DNA of 64,000 bases from Palsa-504 sp963739615 (GCA_963739615.1 CAVUBD010000027.1:266769-330768); one strand, 5' to 3'. Positions 17,684-25,705 are shown, counted from the first letter of the stretch. Notes: generated by a model not told the origin, from the sequence alone. Program-made: numbers and translations.

Positions 17684-18685
17684 ATGGATAAGGTAGAAAT
17701 CGAGGCCGACGGCATCGGCGAGCAAGATGACGACCGTCCGCGGGCGACCGCCGTACGCCTGCTAGGCACCCGGATCGTCGCTGCCGGGCCAGGCTACCGG
17801 CCTGGCGACACCCTTCGCCTGGATGCCGTGATGGACCAGATCGGCGGAAGCCGGGCGCTGGCCAGGGAGGTGCTGCAGGCACTTCAGCACAAGGGCCTGG
17901 TTACGCTCAGGACCCGGGTCGGCGCCACGGTGCAGCCAGTGCAGGAGTGGAACGTCTTCGACCCCGACGTAGTCGAGTGGCGGCTGCGGGCCGCCCCGCG
18001 GTTTCCCATGCGGTCGATGACCGAGCTGCGTGAGGCGGTCGAGCCCCGGGCGGCGTTCCTCGCAGCCCAGCGGGCATCCGGCGACGTGTGCCGCGACCTG
18101 GTCAGCCTCGCCGTACAGCTGAAGGAACTGGCCGAGGACGACCGGTTCGACAGGCTGGACGACAGCGGCGAGGCATGCCGCGGAGAGTTCTGCGCTGTCG
18201 ACGCGGAGCTTCATTACTTGATCCTGGAAGGATCGAACAACGAGATGTTCCGGTCCCTCGCCGTCCCCGTGAAAGCGGCCCTGAATTACCGCATCAAGAG
18301 CGACTGGGAGGGCGCGGAACGCGAGGAGAAGTGGGCGGAAAGGCTCGCCGACGGCAACCCCCCGGTGAACAGCCAGCCCGGACGGATAAAGAAGTTCCCC
18401 TCCCGGCCCGAGCGGCTGGCGATGTGGCTCCACTACGGGGTGGTCTACGCCATCGACCAGGGCCACCCGCAAGCCGCGGAGACGTTCTCTCGGGCGCTCA
18501 TCGCGGAGTACCGCAACGGGCTCAACGCCCCCTTCTTCCAGGACACCCTCCAACTCGCGCTACGGGAGCTGGACCTGAGAGGCTTCAGCGAAGCCGACCG
18601 TGAACCCTTCTTCGAGGCCATTGCGGAGGTGGCGGCCCCCGGTTACAGCGCCCCCGCCGGGCCGCCAGCGACAGGCCAGAGGTAG
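17684..18685 (+). CDS. gntR: GntR/FadR-family transcriptional regulator (probable gluconate repressor)
   Basis: A 333-residue regulator. The N-terminal winged helix (about residues 25-90) includes LRLDAVMDQIGGSRALAREVL, and the C-terminal FCD-like ligand domain contains ELREAVEPRAAFLAA and the metal-site-like FCAVDAELHYLILEGSNNEMF. The C-terminal part is longer than in most family members (about 240), with an extra insert around KWAERLADGNPP. It is followed after 6 bp by gluconokinase, so gluconate 6-phosphate or gluconate is the probable effector. A palindrome just upstream suggests autorepression. Confidence 0.8.
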   Translation: MDKVEIEADGIGEQDDDRPRATAVRLLGTRIVAAGPGYRPGDTLRLDAVMDQIGGSRALAREVLQALQHKGLVTLRTRVGATVQPVQEWNVFDPDVVEWRLRAAPRFPMRSMTELREAVEPRAAFLAAQRASGDVCRDLVSLAVQLKELAEDDRFDRLDDSGEACRGEFCAVDAELHYLILEGSNNEMFRSLAVPVKAALNYRIKSDWEGAEREEKWAERLADGNPPVNSQPGRIKKFPSRPERLAMWLHYGVVYAIDQGHPQAAETFSRALIAEYRNGLNAPFFQDTLQLALRELDLRGFSEADREPFFEAIAEVAAPGYSAPAGPPATGQR

Positions 18686-18691
18686 CCACAC

Positions 18692-19216
18692 ATGGATAAC
18701 CCCACCGTGCCGATCGTCGTCATGGGAGTGACCGGCTGCGGCAAGACCACCGTCGGCACGCTGCTCGCCCAGCGCCTGGGTGTGCCCTACCTCGAGGCCG
18801 ACGACTTCCACCCGGCCGCCAACGTGGCGAAGATGCAGGCCGGACATCCGCTCACCGATGAGGACCGGCAACCGTGGCTCGCCGCGATCGCCGAACGGAT
18901 CAAGGACACCACCGGCCCGGGGCCGGTGGTGTCCTGCTCGGCGCTCAAACGGCAGTACCGGAATCTCTTGCGCCAGGCCAACCCACGGACCTGGTTCCTG
19001 CACCTCGTCATCGACGAGGCGGCCGCTTCCCAGCGGGTGGCGGCGCGCCCCGGCCACTTCATGCCCGCGTCCCTGGTCCCCTCCCAGCTCGCCGACCTCG
19101 AGCCGCTCCAGGCCGAGGCCGGCCTCGCCGTCGATGCCACCCAGCCGCCGAAAGACATCATTACCGCAGCGATACGCCAGTTGCTCCCGCGGGGACTGCT
19201 CGCGGTCCCCGCGTAA
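18692..19216 (+). CDS. gntK: gluconokinase
   Basis: A 174-residue P-loop kinase. Walker A is GVTGCGKTT near residue 13; EADDFHPAANVAKMQAGHPL and the lid-like CSALKRQYRNLLR are family hallmarks. It phosphorylates D-gluconate to 6-phosphogluconate, feeding the pentose phosphate pathway. Length is normal. It forms an operon with gntR; no gluconate permease is present nearby. Confidence 0.92.
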   Translation: MDNPTVPIVVMGVTGCGKTTVGTLLAQRLGVPYLEADDFHPAANVAKMQAGHPLTDEDRQPWLAAIAERIKDTTGPGPVVSCSALKRQYRNLLRQANPRTWFLHLVIDEAAASQRVAARPGHFMPASLVPSQLADLEPLQAEAGLAVDATQPPKDIITAAIRQLLPRGLLAVPA

Positions 19217-19288
19217 GCAGCAGATTGCCGGGCTACCACGTCGCAGCTGCCCTGGTCCGGCAGTGCAAACGACTTCAGCCATCAGTGC

Positions 19289-19512
19289 TGTCCTGTCTCG
19301 TTGATCATGAGGTACGGGCAGCGCGCTGAGCTGCGGTGCCTCAAGTACCTGAGACGGCCGAAGGCGTCGGTTGTCTCGCTGATCATGAGGCAAATCGATG
19401 CGCTGTCGGTGCTGTTTCACCAGGTCAAGGAGCCGGTGCCTCATCTTGGTGAGACGCCGACCCGGATGCCTCACATTCGCGCCTCTTGCCTCGGTCTGGA
19501 TGAGACAGGACA
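19289..19512. mobile_element. 224-bp IS21-like MITE
   Basis: Perfect 11-bp terminal inverted repeats (TGTCCTGTCTC at 19289 and its complement ending at 19512) are flanked by a 5-bp direct repeat AGTGC (19284-19288 and 19513-19517). Five copies of GTCTC-N7/8-(T/C)GAGG lie inside: 19295 and 19373 on the plus strand; 19339, 19439 and 19489 on the minus strand. TG/CA ends, multiple internal transposase-site repeats and a 5-bp target duplication are features of IS21-family elements. No coding capacity remains. Confidence 0.75.
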
Positions 19513-19642
19513 AGTGCAGACGACTTCGGAACCTGACACGCGCGGCAGGGCGCCGCGCACATAACAGTGTCGGGAAGCAATGTCGGTAAAACTATGTAGC
19601 CAAGCTAGGCAGGCCTAACCGTTTTTGCTACAGTCGGAGGTC

Positions 19643-19744
19643 ATGGCATCTACCCGTCTCGTCGGCGCGGCCGGATACCGGCGCAGGCAGCTCCGGCCCG
19701 GCCGGACGAACGCGCCGCGCACCCGGCGGGCCGGGGCCGGGTGA
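19643..19744 (+). CDS. 33-residue leader ORF upstream of recombinase
   Basis: ATG 19643 opens a 33-codon Arg-rich frame whose TGA (19742-19744) overlaps the recombinase ATG as TGATG. TACAGT lies 8 bp before its ATG, so it may be a leaderless transcript. The second module keeps the same start (60361) and the same TGATG overlap with only 10 codons. A role in translational coupling is an inference. Confidence 0.4.
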   Translation: MASTRLVGAAGYRRRQLRPGRTNAPRTRRAGAG

Positions 19745-20319
19745 TGGCGAAGATCGGGTACGCGCGAGTGTCCACCCGCAGCCAGAACGACGACAGCCAG
19801 CTCGATGAGCTGACCGCCTGCGGATGCGGCAAGATCTTCACCGACAAGGTGTCCGGCAAGCTCGCCGAGCGCCCCGAGCTCGACAAGGCCCTGGCCTACC
19901 TGCGCGAGGGCGACGTGTTCGTCATCACCCGCCTGTCCCGCGCGATGCGGTCGCTGAAGCACCTGCTCGCACTCGCCGACGAGCTGCGCGAGCGCGGCGT
20001 CGGCCTGGTGGTCCTCAGGCAGCACATCGACACGACCACGCCGACCGGGCGGCTGGTCTTCCATATCCTCGGCGCGATCGACGAGTTCCAGCGCGAGCTG
20101 ATCGTCGAGGGCACCCGCGAGGGCCTCGACGCCGCCCGGGCCCGCGGCCGCACCGGGGGCCGCAAGCCCAAGCTGAACGCCCGGCAGTCCGCCACGGTGC
20201 GCCGCATGTACCAAGCCGCCGGCCCGGACGGCAAGCGGCAGCACACCGTCGCCGAGATCGCCGAGGCCGTCGGCGTGCACCGCACCACCGTCTATGACTA
20301 CCTCAAGAAGGAGGGCTGA
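19744..20319 (+). CDS. serine recombinase (resolvase/invertase family)
   Basis: A 191-residue small serine recombinase. The catalytic serine is Ser10 in IGYARVST; the active-site arginines are in FVITRLSRAMRS; FHILGAIDEFQRELI is the conserved E-helix region. The C-terminal 45 residues form a helix-turn-helix (HTVAEIAEAVGVHRTTVYDY). It catalyses site-specific strand exchange between short recombination sites. GTG 19741 is an alternative start. All catalytic residues are present, unlike the frameshifted homologue at 60393. Confidence 0.9.
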   Translation: MAKIGYARVSTRSQNDDSQLDELTACGCGKIFTDKVSGKLAERPELDKALAYLREGDVFVITRLSRAMRSLKHLLALADELRERGVGLVVLRQHIDTTTPTGRLVFHILGAIDEFQRELIVEGTREGLDAARARGRTGGRKPKLNARQSATVRRMYQAAGPDGKRQHTVAEIAEAVGVHRTTVYDYLKKEG

Positions 20320-20320
20320 T

Positions 20321-20521
20321 ATGGCCAGCGACCCGCAGGACGCGCCCCGGCACGCCGGGCAGGTCGTCCGCCGCGTGCTGCTCCGCCGGAATATCGTCAT
20401 CGACGCGGAGACCGCGCAGCTCGTGGCCGCCGCCGTCCAGGCCGCGCTCCAGGCCGGTACGCCCTCCCGGCCACCACGCCGAGGCCCACGCGTTCCCGCC
20501 GACTGCGAGCCGCTGTTCTGA
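20321..20521 (+). CDS. 66-residue recombinase-associated protein
   Basis: It begins 1 bp after the recombinase stop, so it is probably co-transcribed. The central part QVVRRVLLRRNIVIDAETAQ is nearly identical in the second module (60966), where an IS1182 element interrupts the gene. A helix rich in Ala follows, then a Pro/Arg tail ending CEPLF. I do not recognise the family; conservation with the recombinase suggests an accessory factor. Confidence 0.6.
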   Translation: MASDPQDAPRHAGQVVRRVLLRRNIVIDAETAQLVAAAVQAALQAGTPSRPPRRGPRVPADCEPLF

Positions 20522-20758
20522 CCCAGCCAGGCGACCGGGCGTCGACACCGGGCTTGTTTGGGGCTAGTGACACGTTCGTTGTTCATAACTCCGGGCGGTA
20601 TCGCCGAGATGATCAGCTTCTTGGAGCTTTATCGAGACCTGATGACAAGCGGGACGGGAAACAGGACCATGTTGACTCTGCTCGAAAGTGTGTACGTTCA
20701 GCCCGCAAACATTAGATCAGGCTTTCGCCTACCGCGACAACGGGATACCCTGGTGCAT

Positions 20759-21163
20759 ATGGAAACCGCGCAGCCTTCGGTGACCAGGAGCCGGCATCAG
20801 GCCCGGCCTGGTCGCCGCGCGCTCGTCGCCCGGGACCTGGACGTGCTGCGCGGCCCGGATACCGGCCAGGTTGAGTTGCCGGTGCGGCTGTTCTGGTGCA
20901 GCCCGGATCGGCATTTCGACCTTGACGACGATGACCAGCGAGCGTGGCTGTATGAGACCGTCCTCCGCGAGGCCAGTCGTCCTGAAGACCTCACGATTTA
21001 CCTGAACTCCGCCGTCCTGCTCTCTATATGGCCGCAGATCCGGAGCCGGCTGCCGCGAGGCGTCCGGCAGGCATGGGAAGAAGAGCACCCGCAACTGCGG
21101 GCCGCGGCGGACAGCAGGCAGAACCACGCCACCGCCCCGGGTGCTGCCGTCAGCGCAGCTTGA
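20759..21163 (+). CDS. hypothetical protein upstream of AbiEii-like gene
   Basis: A 134-residue protein read from ATG 20759; a longer frame upstream has no domain support. The core contains VELPVRLFWCSPDRHFDLDD and a helical segment YLNSAVLLSIWPQIRSRLP. I recognise no catalytic motif. It ends 4 bp before the AbiEii-like gene, so the two are probably one transcript. Its position fits a partner or antitoxin, but that is inferred from position only. Confidence 0.55.
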   Translation: METAQPSVTRSRHQARPGRRALVARDLDVLRGPDTGQVELPVRLFWCSPDRHFDLDDDDQRAWLYETVLREASRPEDLTIYLNSAVLLSIWPQIRSRLPRGVRQAWEEEHPQLRAAADSRQNHATAPGAAVSAA

Positions 21164-21167
21164 TCCC

Positions 21168-21965
21168 ATGCCCGTCAACGAATTCCACCACCAGGTGGCA
21201 ACCATCGTCTTGCGAGTGGCTGCCGAGTACGGGTTTGCGGTCGGGGGCGGGACGGCCTTGATCGCGCACGGCATCGTGGACCGCTACACCGCTGACCTTG
21301 ACCTCGTCTCACCCCAGGAGGGAGCCGTCGAGGCCGCGGCCGCCCTGGTAGAGGCCGCGCTGCGCGCTGAGGGCTTGCAAGCAGAACGGCAGGACCGGAC
21401 AGACGGCCTGATCGACGAATGGCCCGAATGGCAAAACGACCTCGGCGGGGGACTGGGGGAGTGGGTCATCACAGCGCCCGGAGGCGAACAGATGGTCCTG
21501 CAGATGGCCTGCTTCGATCGTTCCCGCTCCCCAGTGATCATCGACGCTGTCCCCGTGCTGGACGTCGAGGATGCCGTTGGCTGGAAAGTCCACGCGTTCG
21601 TCACTCGCGTAGAGCCACGCGATGCGTATGACGTCGCCATGGCGCTGGACCGCTACAGCGTCGAGCAGCTGGTCGGCTTCGCCCTCCGCGTCGAGCCCAG
21701 CCTGCTCCCGGAAGAGTTCGCCGACGCGGCCCGGAACCTGGACGCCACAGCTGACGCCAGGTTCGCCCGCATCGGGCTGACCCCGGACGTCATCGCGCTA
21801 ATACGCCGCCGCTTGGCCACCTGGCCCCGTGACCCGTCTCAACTGCCTGGCGCTACAGGGAACCAGCCCCGGCCACACGCCGGTTTGCGTTCCGAGCGGT
21901 ATGCGTCAAGGCCCCAAAGGTATCCGTCCGGCGGCGGCTCACCACGCCGCGGCCCTGGCTTTTAG
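21168..21965 (+). CDS. AbiEii/AbiGii-type nucleotidyltransferase
   Basis: A 265-residue protein starting at ATG 21168. The nucleotidyltransferase core has VGGGTALIAHG followed by RYTADLDLVS, the G-G and DxD pattern of the AbiEii family, with DVEDAVGWKVHAFVTR and EPRDAYDVAM further on. AbiEii proteins act as toxins in type IV toxin-antitoxin or abortive-infection systems. The classical AbiEi antitoxin is not seen; the upstream 134-residue protein occupies that place. The last 40 residues are Pro/Gly/Arg-rich and may reflect a frameshift near the 3' end. Confidence 0.65.
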   Translation: MPVNEFHHQVATIVLRVAAEYGFAVGGGTALIAHGIVDRYTADLDLVSPQEGAVEAAAALVEAALRAEGLQAERQDRTDGLIDEWPEWQNDLGGGLGEWVITAPGGEQMVLQMACFDRSRSPVIIDAVPVLDVEDAVGWKVHAFVTRVEPRDAYDVAMALDRYSVEQLVGFALRVEPSLLPEEFADAARNLDATADARFARIGLTPDVIALIRRRLATWPRDPSQLPGATGNQPRPHAGLRSERYASRPQRYPSGGGSPRRGPGF

Positions 21966-22359
21966 CATCGGGGCATTCCACGTCCGGATCCCCGACGCCG
22001 ATATGTCAGGCTGGAATCTACGACCCTGACGGGCGGGTGTCGGTCATTCCTGAACGGACCCTAGATGGACATAATCCGGGGTACTGGCTGACGTCTGGCT
22101 GGGGTGCACCCCAGCACGACACCAGAGCCAGCCCGGGCGTCGGCGGGCGGAGCCCTCTCCCGCTTTGTCCCGCTCTCCTACATCAGTCGGAGACCTTCCC
22201 AATCTGGGAGGGGGTAGCCGGTCTCGAATGTCCCGCGAAGACAGGACGTAGTTCCCCTGCCATCCGGCACTGGCGCGCGTACCGTCACCCGTCAAGCGCC
22301 CGGTGTATCGGCCTGCGCCTGGTCTGTCCAGGCGGTCGCCGGGCGGGAGGGAGGGCACA
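21966..22359. other. 394-bp gap with a motif shared with another upstream region
   Basis: No gene is supported here. It contains at 22154-22180 a 27-bp sequence that recurs with two differences at 23656-23682; both copies lie about 150-180 bp upstream of a gene start. GGGAGGGAGG precedes the ATG at 22360. Confidence 0.45.
22154..22180. promoter_or_regulatory. shared upstream motif, copy 1
   Basis: The core TTTGTCCCGCTCTCCTA is identical at 22164-22180 and 23666-23682, with similar flanks (CCTCnCCCGn). The two copies lie upstream of the secreted propeller gene and of the 154-residue protein. It could be a common promoter or regulator site, or a leftover end of a mobile element. Confidence 0.35.
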
Positions 22360-23333
22360 ATGCGATTCTTCATTGGGCTGAGCATGGCCGGATGGGTGTC
22401 CGGAGCGCGGCGGGCGGCGACAGTCGGAGCCGGGGTAGCGCTGGCCGCGGGGATGGTCGCGGTGGCTGCAGGCACGGCCGCGGCCAGCCAGGGGGGCCGG
22501 TGCTGGCGTTCACCCCGTCCCCGTATGACTACGGGCATATCTCGCCCGGCCAGCGTGCGTCGCAGACGTTCATCTTGACCAATTCGGGCGGGTCAGCGAC
22601 CGGTGCGCTGACTGCCGAGCTGGCGGGGTCGGCCGAGTTCACGATCACCGCCGACAACTGCACGGGGACCAGCCTCGGGCCGGGCAAGTCGTGCACGGTC
22701 GCGGTGCAGTTCGCCCCGGCCAGCGCGGGCACCGTCACCGCGACGCTGACCGCGGCGGGCAAGAAACAGGCCGCCAAGGCCACCGACTCGCTGACCGGCA
22801 CCGGCGCGTCCGCCAGCCATATCTACTGGGGCAGCTATACCGGCATTCCCGACACCGGCTCGATTATGGAGGCCAACCTGGACGGCATCAGCCCGCAGAC
22901 CATCATCACCGGGCAGAACCCGTCCTTGATGGCAATCGACAGCAGCCACATCTACTGGGCCGAGGCCAACGGCAGCGTCGGCAGCGCGATCAAGCGGGCC
23001 AACCTGGACGGTACCGGGGTGACGATCCTCGCTAATCCTGCTGACGCGTCTGGGGTGGCGGTGGACAGCAGCCACATCTACTGGACCGAGGAAACCAGCG
23101 GCACGATCATGGAGGCCAACCTGGACGGCACCGGAGTGACGACCCTCATCCCCGGCCAGAACAGCCCAGTCGGGGTGGCGGTGAACAGCAGCCACATCTA
23201 CTGGACCAACAGCGCCGATTCCTCTGGGAATGCTGCCGATGGCTCGGTCATGGAGGCCAACCTGGACGGCACCGGAGTGACGACCCTCATCTCCGGCCAG
23301 ACCGCAGTGGCCGGGGTGACGGTCGGGCCGTAG
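22360..23333 (+). pseudogene. secreted Hydin-like/YWTD beta-propeller protein, frameshifted
   Basis: ATG 22360 gives an N-terminal signal peptide (VGAGVALAAGMVAVAAGTAA, AxA site). The mature part is in another frame after a run of six G (22491-22496). Seven G, or four, would join them. The mature sequence has a choice-of-anchor/ASPM-Hydin-like Ig domain (GHISPGQRASQTFILTNSGG; TADNCTGTSLGPGKSCTV) and then at least four repeats of the type SHIYWT...ANLDGTGVTTL, as in YWTD/TolB-like propellers. Such proteins are extracellular and bind ligands or carbohydrate. The break may be a real mutation, phase variation or a sequencing error in the G tract. Confidence 0.65.
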
Positions 23334-23442
23334 TGCCCAGCGACCTGGGTGTGCTGCTGCGCCGTCAGCGCCGGGCACCGTCACGCTGACCGTGTTCAGC
23401 CCGTGCAGCGGGCCGTACGTGGGAGCGCTACCCGCGCGGGGG

Positions 23443-23655
23443 AGGCCGTCTCCGCCGCGTTCACCGAGTCCGCGGTCAACCAGGTCATCAGCAGGCGCAT
23501 GGTCAAGAAGCAGCAGATGCGCTGGACCCCCGCGCGGCGCTCACCTCCTGCTGCAGGTCCGCACTCGCGCCCTCAACGACCAGCTCGCTGGCGACTTCCG
23601 TCGCTGGTGCCCCGGCCTCCGGCGGACACTGGACCCCATGCCGCTCGCCGCGTAG
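23443..23655 (+). pseudogene. transposase C-terminal fragment (ISKra4-like)
   Basis: Two adjoining frames together read ESAVNQVISRRMVKKQQMRW, then RGAHLLLQVRTRALNDQL and DFRRWCPG, matching the C-terminus of ISKra4-type transposases as I know them. A frameshift separates the two halves and the N-terminal domains are missing. It is a dead remnant lying just after the propeller gene. Confidence 0.5.
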
Positions 23656-23682
23656 CCTCCCCCGATTTGTCCCGCTCTCCTA
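23656..23682. promoter_or_regulatory. shared upstream motif, copy 2
   Basis: Second copy of the motif at 22154-22180; it starts right after the transposase fragment's stop codon and lies 148 bp before the next gene start. Confidence 0.35.
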
Positions 23683-23830
23683 TGTGGGCCGGACCTGTAT
23701 CAGGCGCGTGCTGCGGACCTCCGCAACGATATGGGAGCGCTGACGCATGACGCCGCCGTCCCCGGCCGGTCGTTCCCCCCGCAGGCCGCTCTTCCCGGCC
23801 GATCTCAACTCGACAGAAGGAGAACCTCAG

Positions 23831-24295
23831 ATGGTGCTTCATGCCAGCTGGATTCACGGCAACGCGCTGACCGTCGAGACCCCCGAGCACCTCGCCAGGG
23901 TCGGCCATTTTGGCTGGGGGGCGGATATGGCCATCTCGCCCGGCCAGGGGAGCTGGTTCCACATCCCGCTCGCGACGCCTGTGATCGTGGCCGATGTCCG
24001 CACGCAGGTTCAAAGGCTATTCCTGATGTTCGAGTCCGACCCGGGCGCCGGTGAAATCCGCAACGTCCACATCTACGACGGCTCGGGCAAGATCCAGGAG
24101 TTCAATAATCTGAATCTTTCCGGCGAGCACCGCACGGCGCTCGATGGCGAGAATACGTTCACTCTCTCCGCTCCGCACACGGTCGTGTGGGGTATGGGTA
24201 TCAGCTTCTTTTTTCAGGCGGCGATCGGGATTGACTCTCCCATTCCGCCGTCTCGCCTGATCGTGGCTTCAGCGGGCGGCGACTTCACGGTCTGA
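23831..24295 (+). CDS. hypothetical beta-rich protein
   Basis: A 154-residue protein from ATG 23831 with AGAAGGAGA about 8 bp upstream. The sequence is rich in alternating hydrophobic residues (FHIPLATPVIVADVRTQVQ; VHIYDGSGKIQEFNN), suggesting a beta-sandwich. No signal peptide, catalytic motif or membrane segment is visible. I have seen similar stand-alone proteins in actinobacteria but cannot attach a function. Confidence 0.6.
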   Translation: MVLHASWIHGNALTVETPEHLARVGHFGWGADMAISPGQGSWFHIPLATPVIVADVRTQVQRLFLMFESDPGAGEIRNVHIYDGSGKIQEFNNLNLSGEHRTALDGENTFTLSAPHTVVWGMGISFFFQAAIGIDSPIPPSRLIVASAGGDFTV

Positions 24296-24440
24296 CGAGC
24301 CACTCAGAAGCCTGTCGGTGCCGGGCCGGCCACGCTTGCGGCGTACGGAGTCAGCGAACACGCCCGCAGCGGCCGTCCGCAGGGAACGCCGACCCCTGGG
24401 TAAGCAGCCGCGGCGCCGGGCGGACCGCTACTGCTGGGGA

Positions 24441-24493
24441 TGCCGGTAACAATCGAGCCGTCAGCACCGCTACGGCGTCCAGTTTCCTGAACA
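24441..24493 (+). repeat. 53-bp inverted repeat, left arm
   Basis: Exact reverse complement of 25306-25358. It begins TGCCGGTAACAATCGAG and ends CAGTTTCCTGAACA, and lies 33 bp beyond the stop codon of the HTH gene. Confidence 0.95.
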
Positions 24494-24526
24494 GCCCTGG
24501 TGTGCGCTGTAGCACGGGGGTGGTCG

Positions 24527-25285
24527 TTAGCGTGGCCGGAACGGGTTGTCCGTGTAGCCCGGCCGCTGGCTGATCTCGCCGCGCTGGTATCGCTCGGCCT
24601 GCCATGCGTCCCAGGCCCGCTCCAGCTGCGGGGTTGAGGACGCGGGCAGCCGCCGTCGGGTACAGAAGGCCCGGAACTCCAGGTCCGGCTCGGCCAGCCG
24701 CCGGCGGCGCTCCGCCCGCGGGTCGGCCAGCACCGCGGCGGTGTCCAGGTCCTGGACCCGCCGGGCCCGGGCGAGCTCGTCCACGTCAGCAGCGATGCGG
24801 TCGATGACCGCCCGCACCCGCGCCAGGTCCACGGCCACGGCGGCCCGGTCCGGCCAGTCGGCGGACGGGCGCAGGTTGACCGCTGGCGGGTAGCTGTCAG
24901 CGTCCAGGTGCGCGAGCCAGTCCGCGCACTGCCGCAGCCAGCTCACCTCATCGGATAGTCGGTCGGCGATGCTGTCGCGGCCGTCCAGTTCGGTGTCCTC
25001 CCCGGAGTCTGGATCCTCGGGGGCTGGCCAGCCTGCTGCCCGTAGCTCGCCGAGCGCCGCGTCTAGCACATCCAGGTCGGCATCGGCTACGAGCTGGTGC
25101 ACCCGTGACGGCGACAAGCTGGCCGCCGTGGCCAGCTTGCGAATCGAAATCCCCTCGGCGTGAGCCGAGACCAGCGCCCACACCCGTTCCCGCTCGGCCT
25201 GCTCCAGCCGCCACGCGGCGCGGCAGACTCGCGCCAGCACCCGCTGCTCCCTTCGGCCCGCCTCGATTCGCTCGCTGATCGTCAC
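24527..25285 (-). CDS. helix-turn-helix protein of an inverted-repeat unit
   Basis: A 252-residue protein from GTG 25285. The N-terminal 90 residues hold a sigma-like helix-turn-helix (ISIRKLATAASLSPSRVHQLVADAD) preceded by a charged helix. The middle is acidic (EDPDSGEDTELDGRD), then helical (RVRAVIDRIAADVDELARAR), and the C-terminus is WDAWQAERYQRGE followed by a short basic tail. No nuclease or transposase motif is visible. A frameshifted homologue with similar flanking repeats lies at 31846, so gene and repeats travel or evolve together. DNA binding to the repeat is a reasonable but untested idea. Confidence 0.65.
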   Translation of the reverse strand: MTISERIEAGRREQRVLARVCRAAWRLEQAERERVWALVSAHAEGISIRKLATAASLSPSRVHQLVADADLDVLDAALGELRAAGWPAPEDPDSGEDTELDGRDSIADRLSDEVSWLRQCADWLAHLDADSYPPAVNLRPSADWPDRAAVAVDLARVRAVIDRIAADVDELARARRVQDLDTAAVLADPRAERRRRLAEPDLEFRAFCTRRRLPASSTPQLERAWDAWQAERYQRGEISQRPGYTDNPFRPR

Positions 25286-25305
25286 CCGCCCAACCTTGCC
25301 AGCAG

Positions 25306-25358
25306 TGTTCAGGAAACTGGACGCCGTAGCGGTGCTGACGGCTCGATTGTTACCGGCA
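25306..25358 (-). repeat. 53-bp inverted repeat, right arm
   Basis: Exact reverse complement of 24441-24493; its inner end lies 21 bp upstream of the HTH gene start, so it overlaps the probable promoter. Confidence 0.95.
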
Positions 25359-25564
25359 CCCCTTTACGGTGTGATGTCTTGCGACACGCCGAGGCGTTCG
25401 ACCCGTAATGACCTGTCAATGACCTGTCCGTGCCTTAAGTTGGACTTGGGCCTATCCGGGCTTTGGCTCTCTCTTACCTGTTTCGGTGCCTTGCAGCTGG
25501 CGGCACCAACAGGTGCCGTTCCGTCACGGGGCTTGCCTCGTATGGACAGCAAAGGGGGGGCATT

Positions 25565-25705
25565 GTGAGTCGTAAGACTCCCGATCCACCCGGTTGGCTC
25601 AAGATGGTTGTCGGCCTGGTCATCGCCACGAGTGTGGCGGCCGGGGGCGGACACGTTCTGACCGTGCCCGCCGCACCGCCGACTACCGGATGTGTCAGCT
25701 ACTAG
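25565..25705 (+). CDS. possible 46-residue membrane peptide
   Basis: GTG 25565 follows the purine run AAAGGGGGGG (spacing about 4). The translation has one hydrophobic segment, LKMVVGLVIATSVAAGGG, flanked by a basic N-terminus and a Pro-rich C-terminus. No homologue is recognised. Small size and weak start evidence keep this tentative. Confidence 0.3.
   Translation: MSRKTPDPPGWLKMVVGLVIATSVAAGGGHVLTVPAAPPTTGCVSY

Larger units (their letters stand above)
19569..20521 (+). mobile_element. serine-recombinase module, copy 1 (intact)
   Basis: A unit comprising an upstream block with two TGTCGG-type repeats (19569 and 19581), a promoter-like TACAGT, a short leader frame, the recombinase and a 66-residue protein. 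A clearly homologous block lies at 60287-63260 in the same orientation, including the upstream DNA. The repeated upstream motifs may be recombinase-binding sites. The ends of the mobile unit cannot be fixed from two copies. Confidence 0.6.
24441..25358 (-). mobile_element. inverted-repeat unit 1 carrying an HTH gene
   Basis: A perfect 53-bp inverted repeat (24441-24493 and 25306-25358) brackets one gene. The inner end of each repeat, TGTTCAGGAAACTGGAC, can itself fold as a small hairpin with a GAAA loop. A second, diverged unit of the same design lies at 31771-32676. No transposase is present inside, so mobility would need help in trans. A 4-bp outward extension (GGGG) exists, but no clear target duplication. 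Confidence 0.6.

Noticed and set aside
19289..19512. Repeats at 19.3 kb considered as a CRISPR array
   Set aside because: The copies occur in both orientations with unequal spacing and the block has terminal repeats and a target duplication, which fits a MITE instead.
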